64,000 nt of DNA from Fusobacteria bacterium ZRK30. GTDB lineage: Bacteria; Fusobacteriota; Fusobacteriia; Fusobacteriales; Fusobacteriaceae. Each line of letters starts with the position of its first letter. Position 1 is the first letter of the stretch. The position numbers were made by a program, and so were the translations under genes. The stretch is from assembly GCA_024628785.1 (NCBI GenBank), contig CP102405.1:1922001-1986000 (forward strand). The letters are read 5' to 3'. This document shows, one piece after another, positions 7,919 to 17,763 of the stretch. Under the pieces are notes generated by a model. It was not told where the DNA came from and made no database searches. It saw only the letters and a list, made by a program, of their open reading frames with translations.

Positions 7919-8881
7919 ATGAAGATTTTTATTTTATTTTTTTTCATCACCCAGCTGTGCTTTTCCATAGATTATTTTTTAGAGTTAAGGGGAGATTACA
8001 GCCTGCAAAATTATGAGGAAAATTATTGGTACTATAAAGGAATAGCCGGACTCCGCCATGGCGATGAAAATTTTTATACGGAACTCTCCCTCATTGGGGA
8101 GGAGAGGGCAGATCCTGATATAGATCTATACAGAGGGTATTTAGAATATTATATAGATGACCTTACCCTTTCAGCAGGCCGACAGACAATAAGCTGGGGT
8201 CATGGCTATATCTTCAATCTTTCAGATGTATTCAATGAAATCGACATAGAAGATCCTAAATCTGATAAAAGAGGAGTTGATTCTATAAGGTTTAAATACA
8301 GTCTTTCGGATATGTCCAGACTTGAACTCATTGGATTTAAGACCGATGAAAAGGATGAAAATTTTGCTGGGAGATACACCTTCCTGATAGATGATTTTGA
8401 AGTTATGATGAACTATTTTCATATTGCACAGTTATCCCCAATAACCGGAAAAATCGAGAAAAATGAAAGAGTTGTTTTAGAGACTAAGGGAGACCTCATT
8501 GCCGGTGTCTGGGGGCAGATATCCTATGATAAATATGAAACCGATGATCTCTATACCCTGGTTGCAGGAATCGACTACAACTTCAATATCTATCAGAAAA
8601 ATGTCTATACTGCCCTGGAAGGATTTTATAACAAGGAGGGGGGCGGAACCTATCTCACCTATAATTTAAGGATAAATGAATCCTTTGAATTTTATCAAGG
8701 GTGTCTCCTTATAGATGATGGAGGATATTTAAACACAACTTTAAATTATATATATAATGATTATGTGAATTTTGAATTTGCCTATAACTATTACCATAAC
8801 TTTAAAAAATATGGATACTTAACTAAAGATAATAAAGAATTAACCAACGAGATCGTTTTTAGAACTAAGATGTTTTTTTAG
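7919..8881 (+). CDS. Outer-membrane beta-barrel protein of ABC operon
   Basis: The 320-residue protein has a short signal peptide (cleavage near FS-IDYFLE) and then regular alternating amphipathic strands ending in a C-terminal Phe (IVFRTKMFF), typical of BAM-inserted barrels. The segment SAGRQTISWGHGYIFNLSDVFNEID resembles DUF1302/phage-receptor-like barrels that carry RQ-x-ISWG followed by an N-P-x-D-like turn. It is the first gene of a tight operon with an ABC ATPase starting 8 bp after its stop, two MacB/LolC-like permeases and a LolA-like protein. It may be the outer-membrane end of that exporter. Exact substrate unknown. Confidence 0.7.
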   Translation: MKIFILFFFITQLCFSIDYFLELRGDYSLQNYEENYWYYKGIAGLRHGDENFYTELSLIGEERADPDIDLYRGYLEYYIDDLTLSAGRQTISWGHGYIFNLSDVFNEIDIEDPKSDKRGVDSIRFKYSLSDMSRLELIGFKTDEKDENFAGRYTFLIDDFEVMMNYFHIAQLSPITGKIEKNERVVLETKGDLIAGVWGQISYDKYETDDLYTLVAGIDYNFNIYQKNVYTALEGFYNKEGGGTYLTYNLRINESFEFYQGCLLIDDGGYLNTTLNYIYNDYVNFEFAYNYYHNFKKYGYLTKDNKELTNEIVFRTKMFF

Positions 8882-8889
8882 GAGGATCT

Positions 8890-9591
8890 ATGACAATTGT
8901 AGAAGGAAAAGAAATAACAAAGATATATAAACATGGAAAGGTAGAGGTCAGAGCCATAGATAATATCAACTTTAAGATAGATTCTGGTGATTTTGCCGTA
9001 ATAGCAGGTCCCTCCGGTTCGGGGAAAACGACTATTTTAAATATTATAGGTGCCATGGACTCTGTCACTGAGGGCAAAATTATTATCCATAACCAGGATA
9101 TCAGCCTTTTGAATAAAGATGAAAGGGCGGATTTTAGGAGGGATAAAATAGGATTTATCTTCCAGAGTTATAACCTCATTCCTGTACTGACAGTCTATGA
9201 AAATATTGAATTTGCTCTGGATCTCTGTGAAAAACACAGCCCTACAGAAAAAAAAGAGAAGATTGATAAGCTTCTCCATGAATTAGGGATTTTCCAGCTG
9301 AAAGACCGAAGGCCTTCGGAACTCTCCGGGGGTCAGCAACAGAGGGTTGCCATAGCTCGTGCCCTTATCAAAGATCCCATCCTGGTTTTGGCAGATGAGC
9401 CCACTGCAAATTTAGATACCCAGACCGGAAAGGAGGTCTTAGATCTAATGGTAAAAATAAATTTAGAAAAAAAGACCACATTTATCTTTTCCTCCCATGA
9501 CATCATGATCATTGAGAAGGCCAGAAGGATTATAAAGATAAGGGACGGGAAGATAGAAGGTGAGGAATATGATAGTAAAGATGGCTTTTAG
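8890..9591 (+). CDS. ABC transporter ATPase, MacB/LolD type
   Basis: This 233-residue ATPase has Walker A GPSGSGKTT (~residue 39), a Q-loop in GFIFQSYNLIPVLTVYENIE, the signature LSGGQQQRVAIARAL, Walker B LVLADEPTANLDT and a switch His in SSHD. The IFQ-x-x-NLIPxLT and ADEPTANLD variants are those of the MacB/LolD/FtsE mechanotransmission class, which moves lipoproteins, lipids or peptides out of the outer leaflet rather than through a pore. Its 3' end overlaps the next permease gene by 23 bp, which suggests translational coupling. Confidence 0.92.
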   Translation: MTIVEGKEITKIYKHGKVEVRAIDNINFKIDSGDFAVIAGPSGSGKTTILNIIGAMDSVTEGKIIIHNQDISLLNKDERADFRRDKIGFIFQSYNLIPVLTVYENIEFALDLCEKHSPTEKKEKIDKLLHELGIFQLKDRRPSELSGGQQQRVAIARALIKDPILVLADEPTANLDTQTGKEVLDLMVKINLEKKTTFIFSSHDIMIIEKARRIIKIRDGKIEGEEYDSKDGF

Positions 9592-10744
9592 GAATATATT
9601 CAGGCACCGCATCAGATCAGTTTTAACATTGGCCAGTTTAGCTTTTGGAATTTTCTTTATAATTGTAGGCATAGGATTAAATATAGGGATGGAGAGAAGA
9701 ATCATTAAAATAATGAGGGAAACAGAAACTGGAGACTATAAACTCTACGGAAGGGGTTATTTTAAAGAAAAATATGAAAATATTGATGATCGTTTAGATT
9801 TTCTTATTTCAAAAGAAGTTCTCCCTATTTTAAAGAAATACGATCATAGCAGCCGACTGGTTTTTTCAGGAGTTATAACCGATGGAAGATATGATTATCC
9901 TGTCAGGGTCATTGGCGGGGACAGGGAAGTTGAAGAGAATTTTTTTAAAAGAAGTTCCTACCTCACCCACGGTAATCTGGGGGTAGTTATCTCCTCTACT
10001 CTGGCCAAAGACTTAGATCTGCATGTGGGAGATCCATTTATTTTAAGGGGAACTACAGCTAAAGAGAGTTTAAACGCCATAGACCTGGTCATCACAGGAA
10101 TAATAAAAACAGGGGGACTGGAATTTGATCTCAATACTGTATTGATAGATTTAAAATCAGCTCAGGAGTTTGCCGAAACCGATGATGTCAACGACATCTC
10201 TTTAAGGGGGGAGATCTCTCCTGCTGATTTAAAGAGTTTAAAAAGGTTAGGAGTAGAAACAATCTCCTACTTAGATGAACTCTTTGATCTCATAGTCATA
10301 ACTAAACTTAAAGTAAAGGTGGTTATAATCCTGAGCTGTATTATTTTATTCATGTCTGGAGTGGGGATAGTCAATACCATGCTCATGGCAATGCTGGAAA
10401 GACAAAAAGAAATAGGGATATTAATGGCCAATGGTCTAAAGCCCAAAGAGATTATGAAGTTATTTCTCTTGGAAGGGAGTATCCTGGGAGGGATAGGCAG
10501 CGGTATCGGGTTTATTTTAGGAGGAACTCTGGTTTATTACTATGAGGTAGTAGGGATTCCGATTCCCTCCCTTGCTCGGGAACTGTCCACCACCATCCCC
10601 CTTTCCGACAGGATCTATGGATATTTTGATCCTAAATTAAATTTATTATTTTTGATATTCGGGGTAGTTATAGCTGCCATAGCAAGTTTTTACCCGGCTT
10701 ATAAGGCAACTCAGCTAAATCCTATCGACGTTATAAGGGAGTAG
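9569..10744 (+). CDS. ABC permease, MacB/LolC-like (first of pair)
   Basis: The ATG at 9569 (AGAAGGTGAGG upstream) is preferred over the GTG at 9560. The ~391-residue protein has one N-terminal helix (SVLTLASLAFGIFFIIVG), a ~220-residue periplasmic domain, and three C-terminal helices containing MLMAMLERQKEIGILMANGLKP, the coupling-helix region of FtsX/MacB permeases, and a final FYPAYKATQLNPIDVIRE. This is the MacB_PCD plus FtsX layout. It overlaps the ATPase gene and abuts the second permease, so the two should form a heterodimer. Confidence 0.9.
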   Translation: MIVKMAFRNIFRHRIRSVLTLASLAFGIFFIIVGIGLNIGMERRIIKIMRETETGDYKLYGRGYFKEKYENIDDRLDFLISKEVLPILKKYDHSSRLVFSGVITDGRYDYPVRVIGGDREVEENFFKRSSYLTHGNLGVVISSTLAKDLDLHVGDPFILRGTTAKESLNAIDLVITGIIKTGGLEFDLNTVLIDLKSAQEFAETDDVNDISLRGEISPADLKSLKRLGVETISYLDELFDLIVITKLKVKVVIILSCIILFMSGVGIVNTMLMAMLERQKEIGILMANGLKPKEIMKLFLLEGSILGGIGSGIGFILGGTLVYYYEVVGIPIPSLARELSTTIPLSDRIYGYFDPKLNLLFLIFGVVIAAIASFYPAYKATQLNPIDVIRE

Positions 10745-11953
10745 ATGACTATGTTACTTAGTATAGTTTTTAAAAATTTAAAACGAAATAAAAAAAGATC
10801 TTTTTTAACTATCCTGATTATTTTGATAGCCACTGCTGGAATGACATTTGGGCTCAGCTGGATAGAGGGGGAAAAAAATCTGTTTTTAGAAAGCGGTAAA
10901 AGAATGACAGGTGATGTGAGGATAACGGCACCAGATTATGAACTCCGGTCCAGGAGCTTAGATGTTTCATCTAACTTTTCATACTCCAAAATAAAAAAAG
11001 TGGCTGAAAAAATCCCTGTAAAAAACATCGGTGTAGGCCGGATAAAATTCGGCGGTCTGATCTATTTTAATGAAAAACATGAAAAAGCTTTGGGAACGGG
11101 GATAGAAAATAAAGATGAAAAAATTATCGGGTTTGATAAGTTTATCTATTCCGGAAGATTTTTAAAAAATAACAATGAAATTATTATCGGTGAAACTCTC
11201 AAAAGAAGACTCAATTTAAAATTAGGGGATAATGTTACCCTTCTTACCCAGACCCAGGATAAATCCCTCTATTCTCTTAACTATGATATAGTCGGGTTCT
11301 ATAAGATGGATAATACCAGATTAAATAAAAGTTTCTATATCACCCTTGCAAGCAGCCAATACCTTTTAGATATGGAAGATAAAATAACCGAATATCTTAT
11401 ATACTCCAACAACAACGAGGACCTCATAAAAAAATTTTTAACTGAAAATACAGATAAAACTGTCCTTGTAAAGAGATGGGATGAAATAGGAATGAATGAA
11501 AGTTTCACTCAGGTTTTACCCTTTATCCAGGGAATATTTATCTTTATCTTTGCCACTCTGGCTGGTCTCAGTATCTCCAATACCATGCTTATGACTGTCT
11601 TTGAGAGACGCCATGAAATCGGACTTTTAAAAGCTCTGGGGATGAAGGAAAGGGAGATCAAAAAAATATTTATTCTGGAAGGAGGACTCATGGGATCCAT
11701 AGGAGGGATTGCAGGACTTATATTAGGAGGGGGAATAGCTCTCTACTTAGGCAGGGTAGGAGTAAATTTTGGCGACATGATCGAATCCTTTACAAGTGAA
11801 TTAAATATAAAGGGAGTTATATACCCTCATTTAACTATTTTTGTCGTAATTTTAAGTCTCACTGTTGCCCTTGCCACCTCTATCTTAGCTACTTTTTTAG
11901 CTGTCTTTTCAGAGGTAAAAAAAGAAGCCGTGGAGAATATGAGAAATGAGTAA
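10745..11953 (+). CDS. ABC permease, MacB/LolC-like (second of pair)
   Basis: This 402-residue paralogue of the preceding permease has the same layout: one N-terminal helix (FLTILIILIATAGMTFGLSW), a long periplasmic domain, then FtsX-type helices with MLMTVFERRHEIGLLKALGMKEREIKKIFILEGG. Its start codon directly follows the stop of the first permease. Two different permeases with one ATPase resemble the LolC/LolE-LolD arrangement more than the homodimeric MacB. No TolC or membrane-fusion gene is adjacent, which argues against a tripartite efflux pump. Confidence 0.9.
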   Translation: MTMLLSIVFKNLKRNKKRSFLTILIILIATAGMTFGLSWIEGEKNLFLESGKRMTGDVRITAPDYELRSRSLDVSSNFSYSKIKKVAEKIPVKNIGVGRIKFGGLIYFNEKHEKALGTGIENKDEKIIGFDKFIYSGRFLKNNNEIIIGETLKRRLNLKLGDNVTLLTQTQDKSLYSLNYDIVGFYKMDNTRLNKSFYITLASSQYLLDMEDKITEYLIYSNNNEDLIKKFLTENTDKTVLVKRWDEIGMNESFTQVLPFIQGIFIFIFATLAGLSISNTMLMTVFERRHEIGLLKALGMKEREIKKIFILEGGLMGSIGGIAGLILGGGIALYLGRVGVNFGDMIESFTSELNIKGVIYPHLTIFVVILSLTVALATSILATFLAVFSEVKKEAVENMRNE

Positions 11954-11972
11954 TCTTAGGAGGAAGAGAGCT

Positions 11973-12692
11973 ATGAAAATATTATTTATTTTTTTTCTTT
12001 TATCAAATTTAATCTTTAGTATGAGTTCCAAGGAAATTTTAACCCGGTTAGACTATAATATGACCCCTAAAAGCGTCAGTTATAGCGGGGAGATGATCAT
12101 CCACAGGGAAGATAAAAAATATACAAAAAAATTTATTATGGATGCTGTGGGAAACGAAAGATCTTTTATTGTATTTAAATATCCTGCCAGAGACAGAGGG
12201 ACTAAGTATTTGAGAAATGGAAAAAACCTATGGATCTATATGCCCAGCACATCCAGAACAATAAAAATTTCAAAACATATGCTGAAGGAAAGTATGATGG
12301 GAAGTGATATCTCCTACGATGACCAGACCGATAGAAATAAATACAGCACCCTCTATGACTCCAAAATCATTGACGAAACTCCTGACCAATATGTCGTGGA
12401 CTTAATCAGAAAAGAAGGAGAGGAAGCTAAATATTACAGGCAGATCCTCTGGATAAATAAAAACACCCTTACCATAGATAAGGGTGAGATGTATGCTAAT
12501 TCCGGTAAATTGTTAAAAGAATATATAGTTGATGAAATCAAAAAAATTGAAGACAGATACTATATAACAATATTTCGTATAGACGATAAATTAAAGAAAA
12601 ATTCTTATACCGAGTTAATTTTAACTGATATAAAGTTAAACCCCGATCTGTCTGAATCTGTCTTTACCCTTAAAAACCTGGAAAGAAAGTAA
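11973..12692 (+). CDS. LolA-like outer-membrane lipoprotein-sorting protein
   Basis: The true start is the ATG at 11973 (TTAGGAGGAAGAGAG upstream), which gives a signal peptide MKILFIFFLLSNLIFS. The mature ~224-residue protein has SYSGEMIIHREDKKYTKKFIMDAVG, FKYPARDRGTKYLRNGKNLWIYMPSTSRTIKIS and MMGSDISYDD, strongly reminiscent of the LolA-like family PF17131. That half-open beta-barrel binds acyl chains and carries lipid or lipoprotein across the periplasm. Encoded last in the operon, it would ferry cargo from the two-permease ABC machine to the barrel at 7919. This pathway is inferred from gene order and family. Confidence 0.82.
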   Translation: MKILFIFFLLSNLIFSMSSKEILTRLDYNMTPKSVSYSGEMIIHREDKKYTKKFIMDAVGNERSFIVFKYPARDRGTKYLRNGKNLWIYMPSTSRTIKISKHMLKESMMGSDISYDDQTDRNKYSTLYDSKIIDETPDQYVVDLIRKEGEEAKYYRQILWINKNTLTIDKGEMYANSGKLLKEYIVDEIKKIEDRYYITIFRIDDKLKKNSYTELILTDIKLNPDLSESVFTLKNLERK

Positions 12693-12710
12693 AAGGTTCG
12701 ATAATTTATT

Positions 12711-15023
12711 TTAAAATACATATCCCATATTAACAGATATTATGGAACTTTTAGGAGAATCTGCATCATTTGTCAATGAAAGTTCCAGCGGCCCGAAAAT
12801 AGATTTATACCCTAAAGTTATACCATATCCCTGTTCGAAATCTTCAAATATCAAGTTACCGTTATCTTTTATAGAATTATTGTCCTTTATACCTGTATAA
12901 GTTAATACATTAGCTTTAGCTATAATATATATATTTGGGTAGATCATATACTGGGCTCCTATCTGTCCTACCATAAATTCAGAAGCTAACTTTCTCATCA
13001 TATTGTAACCATAAAATGAGATGTAGTTGTTATCTAAATCATTGTTTATTCCTCCGATTTTAAAATGATTTCCCAAGGGAATATGCTCACCACTGACTAC
13101 TCCCCCGCTTAAAGATGCATTTAATGAGAGTTTTGGAGTTACTGACATATGACCCTGTATTATCCCCAATTCACTATAATATTCTACATCATCGGTACCT
13201 ACTCCACCTACCTCATGCCTGGCCTGTAAATAAGTCCCCTTGGTAGGATAGATTGAACTATTTTTCCTGTCCAATACCAGCTTCAAATACGCTTCTTGAT
13301 ATCCATATTTTTGACTTAAAATATCTTTATATTCATCGGAGCCTACATCAAATTCATTTTCAGCATCTATATATTTTAATCCTGCAGAAAAATCAAATTG
13401 CCTGAATAATTTAGTTGTTAAGCTGAGATCAATAAATTTATGAGCCTCTGTAGATTCAGCCTTTAAACTTCTCTCATCATAGATATATAGAGGATTCTCC
13501 TCGTATCCCAACTTTAAATTTATTCCTACTTTATTTTTTTCCCCATAATACCAAAAATTATCAAATTCAACACTTTTATAGTCCCCTGCCTCAAACTCTA
13601 AAGATGTTACCCTTCCTATCTTTCCTATTTTTGTAAGATCTGTTCCTACAGCTAACTTTGCCCCTGTATCAGAATTATAATTTGCCCCGACCCTTATAAA
13701 GTTCAGTTCATTTTCATCTACACTTATCTTTAAGGTAGACCCGTCAATTGTATAGTAAGATTTTTCTATATATGGCATTGCATAAAGTTTCATCATCAAG
13801 CTCTCCAATTCCTTATAACTTACCTTTCCCGGGATCTCTTTATCCAGATGATCTTCTACTATTTCCTTTTTCATCTCTTCTCCTAAAAATTTAGAGTTCT
13901 CAATCTCGATCTTATCTATGTAAACTTCCTCCAGGGCTCCTCTTCTCCTATTTTCTTTCTCTCTGTCTGAATTTTTATATTTTTCTAATTGTTTTAACTT
14001 TTTCTCAGCTGCCGACTCCCCTTTAGAGATCAGGTCGTCAAAATTATCAAAGTTTGTGGCATCTTCTAATTTCACATCGGGATCTATGATTATAGTTGCT
14101 AATTCCCTTTGTTTTTCTGTAGATTCTGTCCCTCTGTATGTAGAAATTTTACTTACTACAGTCAGTAAATTATAGGTCAACTGGTCTATCTGGGGAGCAC
14201 CTACATCACTGGCAATAACAATATCAGCCCCTGCTGAAAAGAGATCTTCTACAGGTAGGTTCCTGGAAACCATACCGTCTATATATACCTTATCTTCTAT
14301 TTTTACAGGGTCATATATAGTGGGGATTGCCATACTGGCACTGACAATCAGAGCCAGGTCTCCATGATCAAAACTTTTAGCTTTTCCCGTATTAAAATCT
14401 GTAGCAACTATTCTCAAAGCAGGTTTAAATTCATCAAAGGATTTCACATCTTTTACATCCCAAAATAACTCCTTTAATTTTAAATATGATTTTTCTCCCG
14501 TTAGAACTCCCTTTGGAAGGCTGAAATTCAATTTATCATCATAGGTTACTGAAGCAAAATATTTTTCAGATCTAAATTTTTCTTCCAGTGGAATATCCAT
14601 CCTCATAGGGTCATTAGATAACCTATATCTCCAATCCATAGTTTTTACAATAACTTCTATCTCATCGGGGTTATAGCCTACAGCATATAAACTGGCTACA
14701 ATCCCTCCCATACTGGTTCCACTGATATAGTCTATAGGGATATTATTCTCCTCCAAAACCCGGAGTACTCCTATATGAGCAAACCCTTTAGATCCTCCTC
14801 CACTTAAAGCCAGCCCTACTTTAATTTTTTCCCCGGACTTTTTCTTCTTTAAAATTGACTTTTTTAACCTTTCCAACTCCATTATCTGGGTTCTTTTTAA
14901 CTCAATCTTTGAATCTATAGATGAAATCTCCATGGGGTGGTCTTTAGCAACTGGTGGTTCTGATTTGAGAGTAATAACAAAAACATTGTATATCACTAAT
15001 ATGTATAAAAATTTTATTTTCAT
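12711..15023 (-). CDS. fplA: FplA-like type Vd patatin phospholipase autotransporter
   Basis: The 770-residue protein starts with a signal peptide and a charged linker. A patatin domain (~67-350) follows, with oxyanion loop GGGSKG (75-80), nucleophile GTSMG (Ser104) and catalytic Asp249 in YIDGM. Next is one POTRA-like segment (~365-430, VYIDKIEIENSKFLGEEM) and a BamA-type 16-strand barrel ending in VNMGYVF. This order matches FplA, the class A1 phospholipase of Fusobacterium nucleatum (type Vd secretion), at near-identical length (~760). It would be secreted through its own barrel and display lipase activity on the surface. The catalytic dyad looks intact. It converges with the LolA-like gene. 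Confidence 0.88.
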   Translation of the reverse strand: MKIKFLYILVIYNVFVITLKSEPPVAKDHPMEISSIDSKIELKRTQIMELERLKKSILKKKKSGEKIKVGLALSGGGSKGFAHIGVLRVLEENNIPIDYISGTSMGGIVASLYAVGYNPDEIEVIVKTMDWRYRLSNDPMRMDIPLEEKFRSEKYFASVTYDDKLNFSLPKGVLTGEKSYLKLKELFWDVKDVKSFDEFKPALRIVATDFNTGKAKSFDHGDLALIVSASMAIPTIYDPVKIEDKVYIDGMVSRNLPVEDLFSAGADIVIASDVGAPQIDQLTYNLLTVVSKISTYRGTESTEKQRELATIIIDPDVKLEDATNFDNFDDLISKGESAAEKKLKQLEKYKNSDREKENRRRGALEEVYIDKIEIENSKFLGEEMKKEIVEDHLDKEIPGKVSYKELESLMMKLYAMPYIEKSYYTIDGSTLKISVDENELNFIRVGANYNSDTGAKLAVGTDLTKIGKIGRVTSLEFEAGDYKSVEFDNFWYYGEKNKVGINLKLGYEENPLYIYDERSLKAESTEAHKFIDLSLTTKLFRQFDFSAGLKYIDAENEFDVGSDEYKDILSQKYGYQEAYLKLVLDRKNSSIYPTKGTYLQARHEVGGVGTDDVEYYSELGIIQGHMSVTPKLSLNASLSGGVVSGEHIPLGNHFKIGGINNDLDNNYISFYGYNMMRKLASEFMVGQIGAQYMIYPNIYIIAKANVLTYTGIKDNNSIKDNGNLIFEDFEQGYGITLGYKSIFGPLELSLTNDADSPKSSIISVNMGYVF

Positions 15024-15031
15024 CTTACCTC

Positions 15032-17602
15032 CTACATTTTTAATATTTTTTCCTTGGTCGGTTCTTCCATATCCAGCTGTTTCATAAAATAGGTATTTAG
15101 TTTTTCCTTGAACTCTACACCTGGCACATCTCCGTTTTTAAGAAGATCTTCCCCTCTGATAAGAGGTTTTATTTTAGACAGATTATAGATATAGTTTTCA
15201 ATTTTTATTTTTATTTTTTCCTTTCTGTTTTGAATATAAATCAGAGTTATTATTTCCATAGATATATTCTTTAATGCATTATATATATCTGAGTTTTTAT
15301 TTGCTGAATCTAACTTATCCAGTATTTTCTCCCTTATTAATATACCATAATCATACTTTTCTATAAATTTATTTGAAAAATTAAATTTTTTAAATACCAG
15401 ATCCAGTTCTTTTTTCTCTAAATTTTCTAGTATGATCAAAAACACCAATAACCATTTTTTAATATTAACAAAATTTAGAAGCTCCTCAAGGCTTTCTATT
15501 TTTTCTATATTTTTCTTCATCTCCAAGTCATATTCAATATTAGAGTTAATTTCTTTGAATACATTATATTTATTTAAAAATCCCATCCCCCTGGTTAAGT
15601 TTTTATCGGAAAACAATATCTCTAACTCCTGTTTAACCCGGGGCCAGGATATTTTCTTCAAAAACCCGTCATCTATTGCATTTTTTAAAAATATTTCCGT
15701 ATCTTTTTCCAGTTCAAATCCATATCTGGCTGCAAACCTAAAGGCCCTGATTATCCTTGTAGGATCTTCTATAAAACTCAAATTATGCAAAATTCTTATT
15801 TTTTTATTAGCAAGGTCATCATATCCACTATAAAAATCAATGAGTTTGCCAAAATTATAACTGTCGATCTCCAAAGCCATGGCATTTATACTAAAATCTC
15901 TCCTATACATATCATCTCTGATATTTCCATATTCCACCACCGGAAGGGAAGTTGGATATTCATAGTATTCCAGCCTTGAACTGGCTATATCCAGTTTTAA
16001 ATCATCATGGACCACTACCACTGCTGTTTTGAATTTTTCATGTATCCTTACTTTTTTTGCCCCCAGCATCTCCTTTAGTTCCAGAGCAAACTTTATTCCA
16101 TCTCCCTCCACTACTATATCAATATCTTTGTTGTTTATTCCCAGGATAAGGTCTCTCACAATCCCTCCTACTAAGAATACTTTTTCATCTCTTTTTTTTG
16201 ATACCGCTTCTATAACTTTTAACAATTTCAAGAGTTCTTCCGGGACTACCTCTTCTATATCATTTCTTATCTCCGATTCAAATTTTAATTTTTTAGCTCT
16301 CCTTACTGGATTTTTACTGTAGATAGATTTCAATATATCGGTTCTGGTTACTATTCCAAGTATCCTTCCCTCTCCATCAACTATTGGAACTCTCCCGATC
16401 CCCTTTTCCACAACAAGAGCTTTTAATTCTTCAACACTTAGATCTATATCTGCTGTGACTACTTCCGATGTCATATAGGCACTTACAGGTGCATTTGAGA
16501 ACCCATGATTTAAAGCTTTGTCTACACTGTTCCTTGTAATTATTCCTACAATTTTTCCGTCTTCCACAATGGGTAACCCCCCATAACCCATCCGATACAT
16601 TATTTTATAAGCAAGTTTAATTTTTGTATCTCTTAAGATAGTTTTAACAGGAGTATTCATTATGTCTATCGATTTTTTACTGGGTTTAATCACACTTTTT
16701 ATCCTTCTTTTTATATCCTCGTATAATTTTTCCATATTTTGATCTCTGATTACACCTGAGACAGCATATTCATGCCCTCCTACCTTGTAGTCTTTTAAAA
16801 TTTCAGCTACATTTATTTTATTTGAAGACCTTCCTACTATACTTATCCTCTTATCGTTTCCACATAAAATAACACATAGACTGGATTTTTCCAGATACTG
16901 TATCTTATTTATCAGCTCATCCATACCAAAAATAAAATCATTGCTTTTATAGTAGGTTAGTTGTGCTACCTCTCCATCGATATCTATAAATTCGGAGTTC
17001 TCGATAAGTTCTATAAATATTTCCAACTGCTCCTTTTCCAACCCTTTTTGGACATACTCGTTGACCTTGGACAGATCCCCATTATTTTGCAATAAATAAG
17101 ATGCCATCTCCAAATCCTTTGGGGTAGTGCTGTCAAAACTGAAGTTTCCTGTATCTTCATAGATCCCCATAAGACCCAAAGTAGCTTCTATCTCATCAAA
17201 TTCAATATCCGGATCAGCATCCAGGAGAACTTCTAATATATTGGTGGTATTAGAACCGTAATTTTTCCTAATAATCCTCCTATTCTTTATATCATTTTCA
17301 CTAATCTTGTGGTGATCATAGATTACAACCTCTACATCTTCCTTCTCCAATAATTGCTCGAATAATCCTATCCTATTTTTTTTTGAAGTATCCACAACTA
17401 TAAGTTTACTCACCTTGTCCATCTGGATATCTTTTATTTTTTTCACCTGTAAAAAATTTTGATATAGGTTTACAAAAGCTTTTACACTTTTCCCGATATG
17501 TCCCGGGAAAACTAATATCCCATTGGGATATAACTTTTTTATTAAAACCATAGAAGAAAGTGCATCTAAGTCTGCATATATATGACAAGTTATTATTTCC
17601 AT
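15032..17602 (-). CDS. DHH-CBS-poly(A)polymerase-type tRNA nucleotidyltransferase
   Basis: I choose the ATG at 17602 (AGAGGGTGG upstream) over the GTG at 17611. Order of domains: a DHH phosphoesterase (residues ~1-310; HIYADLDALSS, VVDTS, YDHH, and the DHHA1-like VGGHEYAVSG), two CBS repeats (~315-430; IMNTPVKTILRD, VSAYMTSEVVTADID), and a class II nucleotidyltransferase head plus body (from ~470; LVGGIVRDLILG, NKDIDIVVEGDG, RRDFSINAMA, EDPTRIIRAFRFAARY). Proteins of this architecture include the A-adding enzymes that complete tRNA CCA ends in some bacteria. The DHH/CBS half is usually of unknown role. Its stop is 8 bp from the fplA start, suggesting one transcript. Confidence 0.85.
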   Translation of the reverse strand: MEIITCHIYADLDALSSMVLIKKLYPNGILVFPGHIGKSVKAFVNLYQNFLQVKKIKDIQMDKVSKLIVVDTSKKNRIGLFEQLLEKEDVEVVIYDHHKISENDIKNRRIIRKNYGSNTTNILEVLLDADPDIEFDEIEATLGLMGIYEDTGNFSFDSTTPKDLEMASYLLQNNGDLSKVNEYVQKGLEKEQLEIFIELIENSEFIDIDGEVAQLTYYKSNDFIFGMDELINKIQYLEKSSLCVILCGNDKRISIVGRSSNKINVAEILKDYKVGGHEYAVSGVIRDQNMEKLYEDIKRRIKSVIKPSKKSIDIMNTPVKTILRDTKIKLAYKIMYRMGYGGLPIVEDGKIVGIITRNSVDKALNHGFSNAPVSAYMTSEVVTADIDLSVEELKALVVEKGIGRVPIVDGEGRILGIVTRTDILKSIYSKNPVRRAKKLKFESEIRNDIEEVVPEELLKLLKVIEAVSKKRDEKVFLVGGIVRDLILGINNKDIDIVVEGDGIKFALELKEMLGAKKVRIHEKFKTAVVVVHDDLKLDIASSRLEYYEYPTSLPVVEYGNIRDDMYRRDFSINAMALEIDSYNFGKLIDFYSGYDDLANKKIRILHNLSFIEDPTRIIRAFRFAARYGFELEKDTEIFLKNAIDDGFLKKISWPRVKQELEILFSDKNLTRGMGFLNKYNVFKEINSNIEYDLEMKKNIEKIESLEELLNFVNIKKWLLVFLIILENLEKKELDLVFKKFNFSNKFIEKYDYGILIREKILDKLDSANKNSDIYNALKNISMEIITLIYIQNRKEKIKIKIENYIYNLSKIKPLIRGEDLLKNGDVPGVEFKEKLNTYFMKQLDMEEPTKEKILKM

Positions 17603-17698
17603 CTCTACCACCCTCTAAATTTTATAATTATATTCAATATAATTATACACTTTTATCTATTTTTTTCTAACATTTTTTAAAAAAATAAAATCTTTATG

Positions 17699-17728
17699 TT
17701 GACAATTACATCCAGTTCATTATATGAT
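17699..17728 (+). promoter_or_regulatory. Sigma-70 type promoter of trp leader
   Basis: A consensus TTGACA (17699-17704), 18-bp spacer and TATGAT (17723-17728) lie ~35 bp upstream of the leader peptide start. This is one of the best promoter matches in the window. Confidence 0.7.
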
Positions 17729-17763
17729 TATTCAAATAAAAAAATTAAATGGAGGTGACTATT

